A stretch of DNA of 64,000 nucleotides from Gemmatimonadota bacterium (GCA_016871895.1 VHBO01000001.1:62001-126000), one strand, 5' to 3'. Shown: positions 7,083 to 15,828, numbered from the stretch's first letter. Notes: generated by a model not told the origin, from the letters alone. Program-made: numbers and translations.

Positions 7083-7652
7083 ATGACCGATCCGTCGAGT
7101 GCCCCCGTCGCTGCGCTGTCCGCGGTCCACCGCGTCGCGGTAGGCTCGCGCAATCCGGTGAAAGGGGCGGCGGTGGGCGCTGTGCTCGGGCGCGTGGCAC
7201 CGCGGGCGGTGCTCGAGGCGGTTGCCGCGGCGAGCGGGGTCCCCGACCAGCCGTTCGGTGATGCGGAGACGATCGCCGGCGCGCGCGCCCGTGCCCACGC
7301 CGCGCGGGCCGCCACGGACGCGGACCTCGGCGTCGGGCTCGAAGGGGGCGTCGTCGACGGGCCCGAGGGGATGCGCACCTGTGCCTGGTGCGTCGTGGTC
7401 GACCGCGACGGTCGGGAGGGGGTGGGCGGGTCGCTCGCGATGCCGCTCCCCGATGCCGTCGCCCGGATGATCCGCGATGGGATGGAGCTCGGGCACGCGA
7501 TGGACGCCCTCGTCGCCACCCACGGGACGAAGTACGGCGCCGGCGCCGTCGGGATCCTCACGGCGGGGCAGATCGACCGGCAGGGGGCTTATGAGGTGCT
7601 GGTGACGTACGCGTTGGCGCCGTTCGTGCGGAGCGAGTTGTACGGGCGATGA
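7083..7652 (+). CDS. Inosine/xanthosine triphosphatase (YjjX/NTPase_I-T family)
   Basis: A 189-residue housecleaning enzyme that hydrolyses deaminated purine nucleoside triphosphates (ITP, XTP) so they are not built into nucleic acids. Family marks: VAVGSRNPVKGAAV near the N-terminus (NPVK binds the phosphates), ASGVPDQPFGDAETIAGARARA, the acidic GVGLEGGV block, and the CAWCVVVDRDG and GTKYGAGAVGILTAGQIDR blocks toward the end. The length matches the family. The start is 6 bases after a TAGATT box. The stop codon lies in the first unit of a heptanucleotide repeat array. Confidence 0.88.
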   Translation: MTDPSSAPVAALSAVHRVAVGSRNPVKGAAVGAVLGRVAPRAVLEAVAAASGVPDQPFGDAETIAGARARAHAARAATDADLGVGLEGGVVDGPEGMRTCAWCVVVDRDGREGVGGSLAMPLPDAVARMIRDGMELGHAMDALVATHGTKYGAGAVGILTAGQIDRQGAYEVLVTYALAPFVRSELYGR

Positions 7653-7744
7653 AGGCTGGAAGCTGAAAGCTGAAAGCTGGAAGCTGAAAGCTGAACGACA
7701 GCGCGGAGTCAGCCTCCAGCCTCTACCCGCCTCACGCCTTCCGC
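7648..7744. repeat. Facing heptanucleotide arrays between convergent genes
   Basis: Plus-strand array 7648-7696: GATGAAG, GCTGGAA, GCTGAAA, GCTGAAA, GCTGGAA, GCTGAAA, GCTGAAC, seven units in phase; the first contains the TGA of the NTPase gene (7650-7652). Minus-strand array, more degenerate, 7710-7744: units read as GCGGAAG, GCGTGAG, GCGGGTA, GAGGCTG, GAGGCTG; the second contains the TGA of the stress-protein gene (7734-7732). Each gene thus ends in its own array, and the arrays are inverted relative to each other. Confidence 0.8.
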
Positions 7745-8661
7745 TTCCCAACCGGCCTCAGCACCAGAACCGGCCGCCCCGCCGTCCGCACCAGCTTGTC
7801 CGCGACCGACCCGACGAAGACGCGCGAGAGTCCGCGCCCCTGCGTCGCGATCGCGACGACGTCGGGGTCGGTCTCCTTCAGGTGCGCCTGCAGGCTCTTC
7901 GTCGGCGAGAGGTCCATCCGCACCGTCGCGGTCGTCGTCACGCCCCCCACCGTGAACGTCTGCGCGATGTCGTCGAGGGCGCGCTTCGCTAGCGCAGCCT
8001 CGGCATCGACGCCGAAGGGGTCGGGACGGTCCGTCGGCAGGTGCGAGATCACGTCCCCGGGGACGTACGGCGCCACCACGCGGACGAGGTCGAGCGTCGC
8101 GCCGTAGGCGAGGGCGAGGTCGCGTGCGACCGGGAGGATGGTCGCGGCGCGTTCGCTCCCGTCGAGCGGGACCGTGATGCGCCGTGGCGCGAAGACACGC
8201 TCGGGATGCGCCTCGTTCTCAGGAAGCGTCAGCACGGGCCGATGGGAACGGCGGATGACTCCGTCGGCGACGGAGCCGAGCCAATCCGGGGCGAATCCCC
8301 CGGCGCCGTGCGTGGTCATCACGATGAGGTCGGCGAGGAGCCGGTCCGCGACCTCCTCGATGAGGCCGGCGGGGCTGCCGTCCTCGCAGAGCGGCGTCAC
8401 GCGCACCCCGTGCGCGGCGGCCGCGCGCTCGGCCACGCCGGCGACGTACGTGCGCGCGTGGCGTCGCACCGCGTCGTCCACGGCGAGCATATCCTGCGAG
8501 AAGATCGCCCCCTCCGCCGTGGCGCCGACCACCGTGATGGGGACGTGCGCGCGGACCAGGTGCACCGCGCCGCCGGTGCGCTTCGCGAGGGCGCAGGCGA
8601 CGGGGACGGCGCGTTCGGCGAGCGATGAGCCGTCGAGCGGGACGAGGAGGGTGCGCAACAT
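7732..8661 (-). CDS. Universal stress protein, two tandem UspA domains
   Basis: A 309-residue protein made of two UspA folds. Domain 1 starts LRTLLVPLDGSSLAERAVPVA and ends with THGAGG...GSVADGVIRRSHRPVLTLP; domain 2 starts RRITVPLDGSERAATILPVA and ends with TQGRGLSRVFVGSVADKLVRTAGRPVLVLRP. Both carry the glycine-rich GxG...GS loop that in ATP-binding Usps holds the nucleotide phosphates. The role is general stress tolerance; the precise function is unknown for most members. The start was placed at MLRTLLVPLDG, which has GGAG upstream; the longer open frame would run through the divergent gene's promoter. A TAACCT on the minus strand near 8719 is a possible -10. Confidence 0.9.
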   Translation of the reverse strand: MLRTLLVPLDGSSLAERAVPVACALAKRTGGAVHLVRAHVPITVVGATAEGAIFSQDMLAVDDAVRRHARTYVAGVAERAAAAHGVRVTPLCEDGSPAGLIEEVADRLLADLIVMTTHGAGGFAPDWLGSVADGVIRRSHRPVLTLPENEAHPERVFAPRRITVPLDGSERAATILPVARDLALAYGATLDLVRVVAPYVPGDVISHLPTDRPDPFGVDAEAALAKRALDDIAQTFTVGGVTTTATVRMDLSPTKSLQAHLKETDPDVVAIATQGRGLSRVFVGSVADKLVRTAGRPVLVLRPVGKRKA

Positions 8662-8779
8662 GCGGGAGCTCCGGAATGAGGGGGCGCGCGCTGGGCGGTC
8701 TCTGGCGCGCCGAGAGGTTAGCATTCCCGCACGCCTCGAGTCCGTCGGCGTTTCCCGCATCCGTTGTGAGGTCTCCGCC

Positions 8780-9223
8780 GTGTCCCACTCCCCGCCACCC
8801 CCCCTTCCCTTCGCCGTACAGGACCGCGTGCGCTGGAGTGACTGCGACCCGCTCGGGATCATCTACTACGGCACCTACATCCGCTTCTTCGAGGTCGCCG
8901 AGCACGAGATGTTCCGCGCGGCGGGGCTGCCCTACGAGGTCATGCGCGTGCAGCGCCACGTGCAACTGCCGCGAAAGGCGTTCCACGTGGAGTTCCATTC
9001 CCCTGCGGAGATGGACGAGCTGCTCACGATCGAGGTCGGCGTCACGCGCATCGGCACGACCGCGCTCACGATGCGCTTCGAGGTGTACCGGGCGTCGGAC
9101 CGGGTGCCCCGGGCGTCGGCGACGCTCACGGTGGTCTGCGTGACCAAGGAGGGGATCGCGAAGCGCCCGCTCCCGGACTTTGTGAAGGAGGCGCTCAGCC
9201 CCTATCTGGTGGCGGCACCATAG
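8780..9223 (+). CDS. Hotdog-fold acyl-CoA thioesterase (4HBT family)
   Basis: A 147-residue single-hotdog protein that would hydrolyse an acyl-CoA or acyl-ACP thioester in the cytosol. The motif VRWSDCDPLGIIYYGTYIRFFEVAEHEMFR (from residue 17) contains the catalytic Asp (D23) of the YbgC/4-hydroxybenzoyl-CoA thioesterase group. The substrate cannot be told from sequence. The start is a GTG in the context CCGCCGTGTCCCAC; upstream in-frame codons are not conserved in character. The last 29 bases overlap the convergent SthA-like gene. Confidence 0.87.
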   Translation: MSHSPPPPLPFAVQDRVRWSDCDPLGIIYYGTYIRFFEVAEHEMFRAAGLPYEVMRVQRHVQLPRKAFHVEFHSPAEMDELLTIEVGVTRIGTTALTMRFEVYRASDRVPRASATLTVVCVTKEGIAKRPLPDFVKEALSPYLVAAP

Positions 9224-10670
9224 GGGTGCCGGTCGGCGTGGTGCGAGCGCGCACCTCCATCGCGGCGCTGACGCGTCGCGCCAACCGCTGCAGGCCGTCA
9301 TACGCCGCGTACTTGAAGGCGTCGGCCATCGCGGGGTAGTTGAAGACCGCGCCGATGAAATAGTCGAGCGTCCCGCCGAGCCCGATCACGGCGGCTGGGA
9401 TATGGATCAGCTCCGCCGCGCCCTCGCCCATCACGCTCGCGCCGACGAGGCGCTTGTCGTCGGTGCGGAAGAGGAGCTTGACGAAGCCCTCGAGCTCGCC
9501 GGCGATCTGGCCGCGGGGGTTATCGCGGAAGTGCGCGACGCCGCGCTCGATCCGGATCCCCTCGTGGCGCGCCGCCTCCTCAGTGAGTCCGACGGTCGCG
9601 ACTTCGGGGATGGTCCAGATCGGCGTTGGTACGACCGGAGAGACGGTCGTCTTGAAGGGGAGGCCGAAGGCGTGGCAGACCGCGACGCGCGCCTCCTCCA
9701 TCGCGAGGCTCGCGAGGGCGGGGAGCCCGCAGACGTCGCCGGCGGCGGCGACGCGCGGGTTCGTGGTGCGGAAGGTCGTCCGTTCGATCTGGATGAACCC
9801 CTGCGGTGTGACGGCGATCCCGGCCGCGGGGAGGTCAAGGTCCGCGATCCGCCCCTCACGCGCGGCGGCGTAGAGGACGCATTCGGCGTGAAGGACACGA
9901 CCGTCGCCGAGGGTGACGGTCGCGAGGTTCCCGCTCACGCGGATCGCGGTCACGGCGACCTCGCTGGCGGTCTGGATACCAAGGCGGCGGGTGAGTTCGT
10001 GGCGCGCCGCGTCGGCGACGTCGGCGTCGAGTTGCGCGAGGAGCCGGGGGCGGTCGGTGACGAGGGTGACCTTTGCGCCGAGCGCGGCGAAGGTCGCGGC
10101 GAACTCGCAGGCCGCTGCACCACCCCCGATCACGACGAGTCGGGCGGGTGGGGCCTGCCGATCGAGCATCTCCTGCACGTCGAGGACGATCTGGCCGTCG
10201 AAGGGGATCTCGGCGGGCCGATGCGGTTGTGAGCCGGTGGCGATGAGGAATCGCTCCGCCGCGATCCGGCGCGGGGCCTCCCCGGGGTGCGTGACCTCGA
10301 GGGTATCGGCGTCGAGGAAGCGGGCCGTCCCCCGGATGCGGGTGACCTGATGCCGCGCGAGGTTCTCGTCGATCGCCTGCCACGCCGTCTCGGCGACGGT
10401 CCGCTCGCGGCGCATGAAGTCACCGATGGAGGCGTCGGCCCGGACGCGCCAGTCGACGCCCGTGACGCCGCGTTGGCGGAGCTGGTGGAAGAGGAGCGCG
10501 GTCTCGCGGAGCGTCTTGGAGGGGAGGGCCCCCGAGTTCACGGCGGTCCCGCCGGGACGGGGCGCGCGCTCGATCAGGCAGACGGACTTGCCGTAATACG
10601 CGGCCTGGGCCGCCCCCTTCTCGCCGGCCGGCCCGCTTCCGATCACGCAGAGGTCGTAACGCTCGGACAT
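9195..10670 (-). CDS. sthA: Si-specific NAD(P)+ transhydrogenase-like flavoprotein
   Basis: A 491-residue member of the two-dinucleotide-fold flavoprotein family. It has the FAD fingerprint IGSGPAGEKGA near residue 10, the NAD(P) fingerprint VIGGGAAACEFA in the middle, the second FAD motif AAGDVCGLPALASLAMEEAR, and the dimerisation domain with PTPIWTIPEVATVGLTEEAA. The redox disulphide region reads GGTAVNSGALPSKTLRE, with no cysteine at all, so it cannot be a lipoamide or glutathione reductase; the soluble transhydrogenase SthA, which moves hydride between NADPH and NAD+, also lacks a working disulphide. A TAACTT box lies 8 bases before the ATG. Confidence 0.85.
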   Translation of the reverse strand: MSERYDLCVIGSGPAGEKGAAQAAYYGKSVCLIERAPRPGGTAVNSGALPSKTLRETALLFHQLRQRGVTGVDWRVRADASIGDFMRRERTVAETAWQAIDENLARHQVTRIRGTARFLDADTLEVTHPGEAPRRIAAERFLIATGSQPHRPAEIPFDGQIVLDVQEMLDRQAPPARLVVIGGGAAACEFAATFAALGAKVTLVTDRPRLLAQLDADVADAARHELTRRLGIQTASEVAVTAIRVSGNLATVTLGDGRVLHAECVLYAAAREGRIADLDLPAAGIAVTPQGFIQIERTTFRTTNPRVAAAGDVCGLPALASLAMEEARVAVCHAFGLPFKTTVSPVVPTPIWTIPEVATVGLTEEAARHEGIRIERGVAHFRDNPRGQIAGELEGFVKLLFRTDDKRLVGASVMGEGAAELIHIPAAVIGLGGTLDYFIGAVFNYPAMADAFKYAAYDGLQRLARRVSAAMEVRARTTPTGTPMVPPPDRG

Positions 10671-10678
10671 CGTCCGCG

Positions 10679-10684
10679 AAGTTA
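10679..10684 (-). promoter_or_regulatory. -10 box of sthA-like gene, predicted near-leaderless
   Basis: Minus-strand TAACTT sits 8 bases upstream of the ATG at 10670. It matches the TAnnTT pattern seen at other starts in this window. No convincing -35 box is visible. Confidence 0.45.
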
Positions 10685-10777
10685 CCCGGGCCCGCGTGGG
10701 AACGCGAGGTGAGCCGCCGACGTCGGGCCGGTCCCCGGCGGGTGTGCCAGCGCGGTGCGCCCCCCGCCGCTCACCCT

Positions 10778-10783
10778 TATCTT
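10778..10783 (+). promoter_or_regulatory. -10 box of ispH operon, predicted leaderless
   Basis: TATCTT followed by TCGGCCG and then the ATG at 10791. The 7-base gap leaves no room for a Shine-Dalgarno. It heads the ispH to 15828 operon. Confidence 0.5.
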
Positions 10784-10790
10784 TCGGCCG

Positions 10791-12005
10791 ATGACGGGCG
10801 ACGCCACCTACTACCGGAAGGGCTTCGGGCTCCGCGCCGAGGTCCAGCAGACCCTGACGGCCGATTACGACGGCCATCTGGTCGACCTCCTGCTGGCGCG
10901 CGAGCACACGCTCACGGCGGGCCCGGTGACGGTGCGGCTCGCGAAGGAGTTCGGCTTCTGCTACGGCGTGGAGCGCGCGGTCGAATACGCCTACCAGACG
11001 CGCGCCAAGTTCCCCGACCGTCGGATCTTCCTCGCCGGCGAGATCATCCACAATCCGCACGTGAACGCGAAGCTGAAGGAGATGGGGATCGCCTTCCTCG
11101 GCGCGAGCCCGACGGGGTTCGACTACACCCCGGTCGAGGCGGCCGACGTGGTGATCCTCCCCGCGTTCGGCGTGACGATCCACGACTTCGAGACGCTCCG
11201 AGCGCGCGGCTGCGTCGTGGTCGACACGACCTGTGGGTCGGTACTCAACGTCTGGAAGCGGGTCGAGGTGTATGCCAAGGAGGGGTTCACAGCGCTCATC
11301 CACGGCAAGTACTACCACGAGGAGACGCGCGCGACGGCGTCACAGGTGGAGAAGCATCCGGGCGGCACGTACCTCGTGGTGCGTGATATGGCGCAGGCCG
11401 AGGATGTGATGGCCTACATCGCCGGCGGCTTCGCGGGCGGGCGGGACGCGTTCCTGGCGAAGTACGCGCACGCGGCGAGCCCGCACTTCGATCCCGACAT
11501 CCATCTGCGCCGGATCGGCGCGGCGAACCAGACCACAATGCTTGCGCGCGAATCGCTCGCGATCGGCGAGGCGGTCGGCGCGACGATGGCGCGTGTGCAC
11601 GGCGATCCGTACCGCGCCGAGCATTTCCGAACCTTTGACACGATCTGTAGCGCCACCCAGGATCGGCAGGACGCGGTCAACACGTTGCTGCAGGAGCCGC
11701 TCGACGTGATGGTCGTCGTGGGCGGGTACAACTCGAGCAACACGATCTCCCTCGCCGCCCTCTGTGCGGAGCGGGTGACCACGTATCACATCGAGGACGC
11801 GCTCGGCATCGATCCCTCCGCCGGGGTGATCCGGCATCGCGACCTCGGCTCAGGGCAGGAGCGCGAGCTCGCGGCGTGGCTGCCTACCGACCGCGCGATC
11901 CGGGTCGGGCTGACTGCGGGGGCGAGTACCCCGAACAACAAGATCGGGGAGACGGTGGCTCGGATCCTCGCGACGCGGGGCATCGACCCGGCGACGGTGG
12001 TCTGA
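10791..12005 (+). CDS. ispH: 4-hydroxy-3-methylbut-2-enyl diphosphate reductase
   Basis: Last enzyme of the MEP isoprenoid pathway: reduces HMBPP to isopentenyl and dimethylallyl diphosphate with a 4Fe-4S cluster. The three cluster cysteines are visible in FGFCYGVERA (C57), VVDTTCGSV (C148) and TICSATQDRQ (C286); HNPH (87-90) and the SNT-type motif GGYNSSNT follow the family. At 404 residues it is the long, plant/cyanobacterial-type IspH with an extra N-terminal stretch, not the roughly 310-residue proteobacterial form. The start at 10791 follows a -10 box by 7 bases; an upstream GTG at 10755 would overlap that promoter. One base separates it from the terC-family gene. Confidence 0.95.
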   Translation: MTGDATYYRKGFGLRAEVQQTLTADYDGHLVDLLLAREHTLTAGPVTVRLAKEFGFCYGVERAVEYAYQTRAKFPDRRIFLAGEIIHNPHVNAKLKEMGIAFLGASPTGFDYTPVEAADVVILPAFGVTIHDFETLRARGCVVVDTTCGSVLNVWKRVEVYAKEGFTALIHGKYYHEETRATASQVEKHPGGTYLVVRDMAQAEDVMAYIAGGFAGGRDAFLAKYAHAASPHFDPDIHLRRIGAANQTTMLARESLAIGEAVGATMARVHGDPYRAEHFRTFDTICSATQDRQDAVNTLLQEPLDVMVVVGGYNSSNTISLAALCAERVTTYHIEDALGIDPSAGVIRHRDLGSGQERELAAWLPTDRAIRVGLTAGASTPNNKIGETVARILATRGIDPATVV

Positions 12006-12006
12006 G

Positions 12007-12747
12007 ATGGAGGGGCTGATGGACCCGCAGCTCTTGGTCGGCCTGCTCACGCTCACTGGGCTTGAGCTCGTCCTCGGGATCGACAACATCATCTTCATCG
12101 CGATCCTCGCCGGTCGACTCCCGGCGGCGGAGCGCGCGCGCGCGCGATCGCTCGGCCTCTTTGGCGCGCTGCTGACGCGGATCCTCTTCTTGCTCTCGAT
12201 CTCGTGGATCATGCGGCTCGAGACGCCGCTGGTCACCCTGATGGGGAACGCCCTCTCGGGCCGCGACCTGATCCTCATCGTCTGCGGGCTCTTCCTGATC
12301 GGGAAGGCGACCCACGAGATCCACGCGAAGCTCGAGGGCGGCGCGCACGAGACGGCCGCGACGGGCGCCGCCGCGACGCTCGCCGGCGTCGTCGCGCAGA
12401 TCATGGTCGTGGACATCGTCTTCTCGATCGACAGCGTGATCACCGCCGTCGGGATGGTCTCGCAGGTCGGCGTGATGATCGCCGCGAACGTGATCGCGCT
12501 GCTCGTGATGCTCGCCGCGTCGGGCCGGATCGCGGACTTCGTCGAGCGGCACCCGACGGTGAAGATCCTTGCGCTGGCCTTCCTCGTGATGATCGGCGGG
12601 AACCTCTTCGTCGAAGGCTTCGGCTACCACATCCCGAAGGGGTACACCTACGTCGCGATGGCCTTCTCCGTCGCGGTGGAGGCGCTGAACATCCGACTGC
12701 GGAAGGTCTCGGCGCCGGTGCATCTGCACGGGCCCGGCGAGCCGTGA
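12007..12747 (+). CDS. TerC family integral membrane protein
   Basis: A 246-residue membrane protein with about seven hydrophobic helices. The TerC acidic intramembrane motifs are present twice: LELVLGIDNIIFIAIL near residue 20 and VDIVFSIDSVITAVG near residue 140. Members are linked to tellurite resistance and, in several bacteria, to manganese export that protects secreted metalloproteins. An internal ATG at 12019 is an alternative start. It is the second gene of the ispH operon, one base after ispH, and its stop overlaps the next start by four bases (GTGA). Confidence 0.92.
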   Translation: MEGLMDPQLLVGLLTLTGLELVLGIDNIIFIAILAGRLPAAERARARSLGLFGALLTRILFLLSISWIMRLETPLVTLMGNALSGRDLILIVCGLFLIGKATHEIHAKLEGGAHETAATGAAATLAGVVAQIMVVDIVFSIDSVITAVGMVSQVGVMIAANVIALLVMLAASGRIADFVERHPTVKILALAFLVMIGGNLFVEGFGYHIPKGYTYVAMAFSVAVEALNIRLRKVSAPVHLHGPGEP

Positions 12748-13634
12748 GCTCGGCGGGCCCGGTCGGCACCCTGCTCGCGAGGCTGATCGACTATGCAGGG
12801 CTCTTTCCTCCGGCGGCCCTTCCGATGCGCGACGCGGTGGCGCGCTACGCCGACCACCGCCGGAGTGCGGCGCACGGGATGCTCGGGCGATTCGTCCTCC
12901 CGGCCGCACGGCTTGCGGAGTTCACCGCCGAGGTGGACCGACTCCCGTTCGGCGCCCCGACGCCCGCGGACCCGTGGGCGCTCGCCGTCCTCGCCGCCGC
13001 GACCGATGCGCCGCGGCTGCAGACCTTCTCCGAGACGTACGGTGCCTGCCTCGTCGCGGACGTGGTGGAAGCGAAGGCCGAGGACGTCCCGACGATCGAG
13101 GCGCTCGCCGCCGCGTTCGGTCCCTCGGTCACGGTGTATGTGGAGCTTCCGCTCCGACCCGACCCGACGCCGCTCGTGACGGCACTCGCCCGGCTCGGCC
13201 TCCGCGCGAAGGTCCGCACCGGTGGGGTCACGCCGGACGCGATCCCCGCTTCGGGCGACCTGCTGCGGTTCCTCGAGGTGTGCGTGTACGCCGCGGTCCC
13301 CTTCAAGGCGACCGCGGGGCTCCACCATCCGCTACGCGGTGAGCATCCGCTCACCGCCGATGCGGCCGGCCCTCGCGCGATGATGTTCGGCTTCCTCAAC
13401 GTCTTCCTCGCGGCCGGCTTCCTGCACGCGGGCATCGACGCGGCGCAGGTCGCCCCGTTGCTCGATGAGCGTGACGCCACGGCAATCATCGTCGGACCGG
13501 ACACGCTCCGCTGGCGCGACCTCGCGCTCTCCACGCGCGAGCTCGCCGCCTTCCGCCGCACCTGCGGCGCCTCCTTCGGATCCTGCTCGTTCGACGAGCC
13601 GGTGCACGACCTCGCCGCGCTCCACCTCACCTGA
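12744..13634 (+). CDS. Conserved-looking protein of unknown function
   Basis: A 296-residue cytosolic protein starting with GTG inside the terC stop. I do not recognise a family. The sequence alternates predicted strands and helices: LIDYAGLFPPAALPM near the start, VTVYVELPLRPDP in the middle, then AKVRTGGVTPDAIPASGDLLRFLEVCVYAAVPFKATAGLHHPLRG, which looks like the phosphate- or substrate-binding end of a TIM-barrel-like fold (RTGG, PFKATAGLHH). It sits directly before fumarylacetoacetase with a one-base overlap, so a link to aromatic amino-acid breakdown is possible but not shown. Confidence 0.75.
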   Translation: MSSAGPVGTLLARLIDYAGLFPPAALPMRDAVARYADHRRSAAHGMLGRFVLPAARLAEFTAEVDRLPFGAPTPADPWALAVLAAATDAPRLQTFSETYGACLVADVVEAKAEDVPTIEALAAAFGPSVTVYVELPLRPDPTPLVTALARLGLRAKVRTGGVTPDAIPASGDLLRFLEVCVYAAVPFKATAGLHHPLRGEHPLTADAAGPRAMMFGFLNVFLAAGFLHAGIDAAQVAPLLDERDATAIIVGPDTLRWRDLALSTRELAAFRRTCGASFGSCSFDEPVHDLAALHLT

Positions 13635-14947
13635 TGATGCTCGACGCCACGCACGATCCCGCGCTCCGTTCTTGGGTGCCCTCGGCGCAGGCGCCGGACA
13701 CCGACTTCCCGATCCAGAACCTCCCCCTCGGCGTCGCCGCGTGGGGGGACGGGCATGTCGCGATCGTCATCGCGATCGGGGATCAGGTGTGCGACCTCGC
13801 GCGCGCGCGGGCGGCCGGGTTGCTCGACGGCCTCGACGCGGCGGTCGCCGGCGCGTTGCAGGCTCCGACGCTCAATCCGCTCGTCGCGCTCGGGCGTCCC
13901 GCGCTGACCGCGTTGCGCGGTGCGGTGTCCCGGATGTTGCGCGCCGACACACCCGAGGGCGCCCGCGCCCACGCAACGTCAGCGCTCCTCACCGCCGCGT
14001 CCGAGGTGACGATGCGGCTGCCTGTGGCGATCGGTGACTACACCGATTTCTACGCGAGCATCGACCACGCGACGAACGTCGGCTCGATGTTCCGACCCGA
14101 CCAGCCGCTCCTCCCGAACTATCGGCACGTCCCTATCGGGTACCACGGTCGGGCGTCGTCGATCGTGCCGAGTGGGACCGCGATTCGCCGGCCGCAGGGG
14201 CAGGTGGCGGCGAATCCCGCGGGACCGCCGACCTTCGCGCCGACGGCGCGCCTCGACTACGAGCTCGAGGTGGGCGTGGTGATCGGCCGCGGCAACGCGC
14301 TCGGTGCGCCGATCCCACTCGCGGAGGCGGAGCAGCATCTCGCCGGGCTCGTCCTCGTGAACGACTGGTCCGCGCGCGACATGCAGGCCTGGGAGTACCA
14401 GCCCCTCGGCCCGTTCCTCGCGAAGAACTTCGCCACGACCATCTCGCCCTGGCTCGTCACGCTCGACGCGCTGGCGCCGTATCGCGTCGCGGCGCGCGGG
14501 CGTACCACCGAGGAGCCCGCGCCGTTGCCGTATCTCACCGAGGCGAGGGATGCGGCGCACGGGGCATTCGCGATCACGCTCGAGGTGTGGCTCCGCTCCG
14601 CGGCGATGCGCGCCGCCGGGATGCCCGCCGTGCGGCTGAGCCGCGGGGACTTCTCGTCGATGTACTGGACCCTCGCGCAGATGGTGACGCACCACGCGAG
14701 CAATGGCTGCAACCTGCAGCCGGGCGACCTGGTGGCGAGCGGGACCGTCTCGGGGCCGACGAAGGACTCGCGCGGGTGCCTCTTGGAGTTGACGTGGCGC
14801 GGGGCGGAGCCGATCACACTCCCCTCGGGAGAGACGCGCACCTTCCTCGCTGATGGGGACGAGGTGACGCTGTGCGGGGTCTGCGAGGCGCCGGGTCGTC
14901 CGCGTCTCGGGTTCGGGGGATGCACCGGCATCGTGGAGGGGGGATGA
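13634..14947 (+). CDS. fahA: Fumarylacetoacetase
   Basis: Final enzyme of tyrosine/homogentisate breakdown: cleaves fumarylacetoacetate to fumarate and acetoacetate. The 437-residue length fits, with the N-terminal SH3-like domain and the C-terminal FAH fold. Visible landmarks are DYTDFYASIDHATNVGSMFRP (metal-binding Asp and catalytic His region), LDYELEVGVVIG (metal-binding Glu residues), VLVNDWSARDMQAWEYQPLGPFLAKNF and the closing GDLVASGTVSGP. Two adjacent ATGs at 13634 and 13637 are both possible starts. It overlaps both neighbours (TGATG before, ATGA after), so it is translated as part of the ispH operon. Homogentisate dioxygenase is not in the window. Confidence 0.94.
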   Translation: MMLDATHDPALRSWVPSAQAPDTDFPIQNLPLGVAAWGDGHVAIVIAIGDQVCDLARARAAGLLDGLDAAVAGALQAPTLNPLVALGRPALTALRGAVSRMLRADTPEGARAHATSALLTAASEVTMRLPVAIGDYTDFYASIDHATNVGSMFRPDQPLLPNYRHVPIGYHGRASSIVPSGTAIRRPQGQVAANPAGPPTFAPTARLDYELEVGVVIGRGNALGAPIPLAEAEQHLAGLVLVNDWSARDMQAWEYQPLGPFLAKNFATTISPWLVTLDALAPYRVAARGRTTEEPAPLPYLTEARDAAHGAFAITLEVWLRSAAMRAAGMPAVRLSRGDFSSMYWTLAQMVTHHASNGCNLQPGDLVASGTVSGPTKDSRGCLLELTWRGAEPITLPSGETRTFLADGDEVTLCGVCEAPGRPRLGFGGCTGIVEGG

Positions 14948-15828
14948 GACGCATCGTCGTGTGCTTCGCGTTCATCGCGGGGCTTTCGGTCGCGGTCGGG
15001 AGCCGGCCGCTCGCCGCGCAGTCGGGGACCGAGATCTGGGTCGCGCCGCTCCGGGCGTCCGCCACCGCGATGATCGGCGAGCCGGTGAACGTCACGCGGC
15101 GACCCGGCTACGACAATCAGCCGGCGTTCACCCCGGATGGCCGTGCCCTCTGGTTCACGCGCATCGGTGCCGATGCGCCGGCCGACATCTGGCAGGTCGG
15201 CATCGACGGCTCCGCCCCGACGCGCATCACCGCGACCGACGAGAGCGAGTACTCGGCCACGGTCACCCCGGATGGCAGCGCGCTCTCGGTCATCCGCGTG
15301 GAGCGTGACAGCACCCAGCGGCTCTGGCGGTTCCCACTCGATGGGAGCGCCCCATCACTCGTCCTCCGCGTCCTCCGGCCCGTCGGCTACCACGTTTGGG
15401 TGAACGAGGCCAATCTCGGCGCCTTCGTCCTTGGCGACCCGAACGCGTTGGTGCTCGTGGATCCGCGCACCGAGCGCGTCGACACCCTCGCGCGTGACAT
15501 CGGACGCGCGCTCGTCCGTGTGCCGGGCCGCGACGCCTTCACCTTCCTGCAGGTCGGGCGCGACACGAGCTGGATCAGCGAGGTCGATGTGCGCACGCGG
15601 ACGATCCGTCGTGTGGCGCCGGCGCCCCGCGGTTCCGACTATCACGTCTGGACGCCCGGTGGACGACTCCTCGCAACGCAGGGGCTCCGGGTGCTCGTCT
15701 GGGTGGACGGGCGGTGGGATTCGGTGCTCGACCTGACGAGACGTGGGATCGGGACGCTCTCACGGCTCGCGGTCAGCCCGACCGGCGACCGCATCGCGTT
15801 CGTCGCCGACGAGACCTCCCCGCGCTGA
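14944..15828 (+). CDS. Secreted TolB-like (PD40) beta-propeller protein
   Basis: A 294-residue exported protein. The signal peptide runs from MRRIVVCFAFIAGLSV to a likely cut after LAAQ. The mature part has several WD40-like PD40 units: YDNQPAFTPDGRALWFTR, EYSATVTPDGSALSVIR, and SRLAVSPTGDRIAFVAD at the end, each the PxxSPDGxxIxF type found in TolB and DPP-IV propellers. It likely binds a protein or peptide in the periplasm; no catalytic site is visible. ATGA overlap with fahA makes it the last gene of the ispH operon. Confidence 0.8.
   Translation: MRRIVVCFAFIAGLSVAVGSRPLAAQSGTEIWVAPLRASATAMIGEPVNVTRRPGYDNQPAFTPDGRALWFTRIGADAPADIWQVGIDGSAPTRITATDESEYSATVTPDGSALSVIRVERDSTQRLWRFPLDGSAPSLVLRVLRPVGYHVWVNEANLGAFVLGDPNALVLVDPRTERVDTLARDIGRALVRVPGRDAFTFLQVGRDTSWISEVDVRTRTIRRVAPAPRGSDYHVWTPGGRLLATQGLRVLVWVDGRWDSVLDLTRRGIGTLSRLAVSPTGDRIAFVADETSPR

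Noticed and set aside
10755-10790. GTG start for ispH 12 codons upstream
   Set aside because: It would place the -10 box TATCTT inside the coding region and adds residues without family character.
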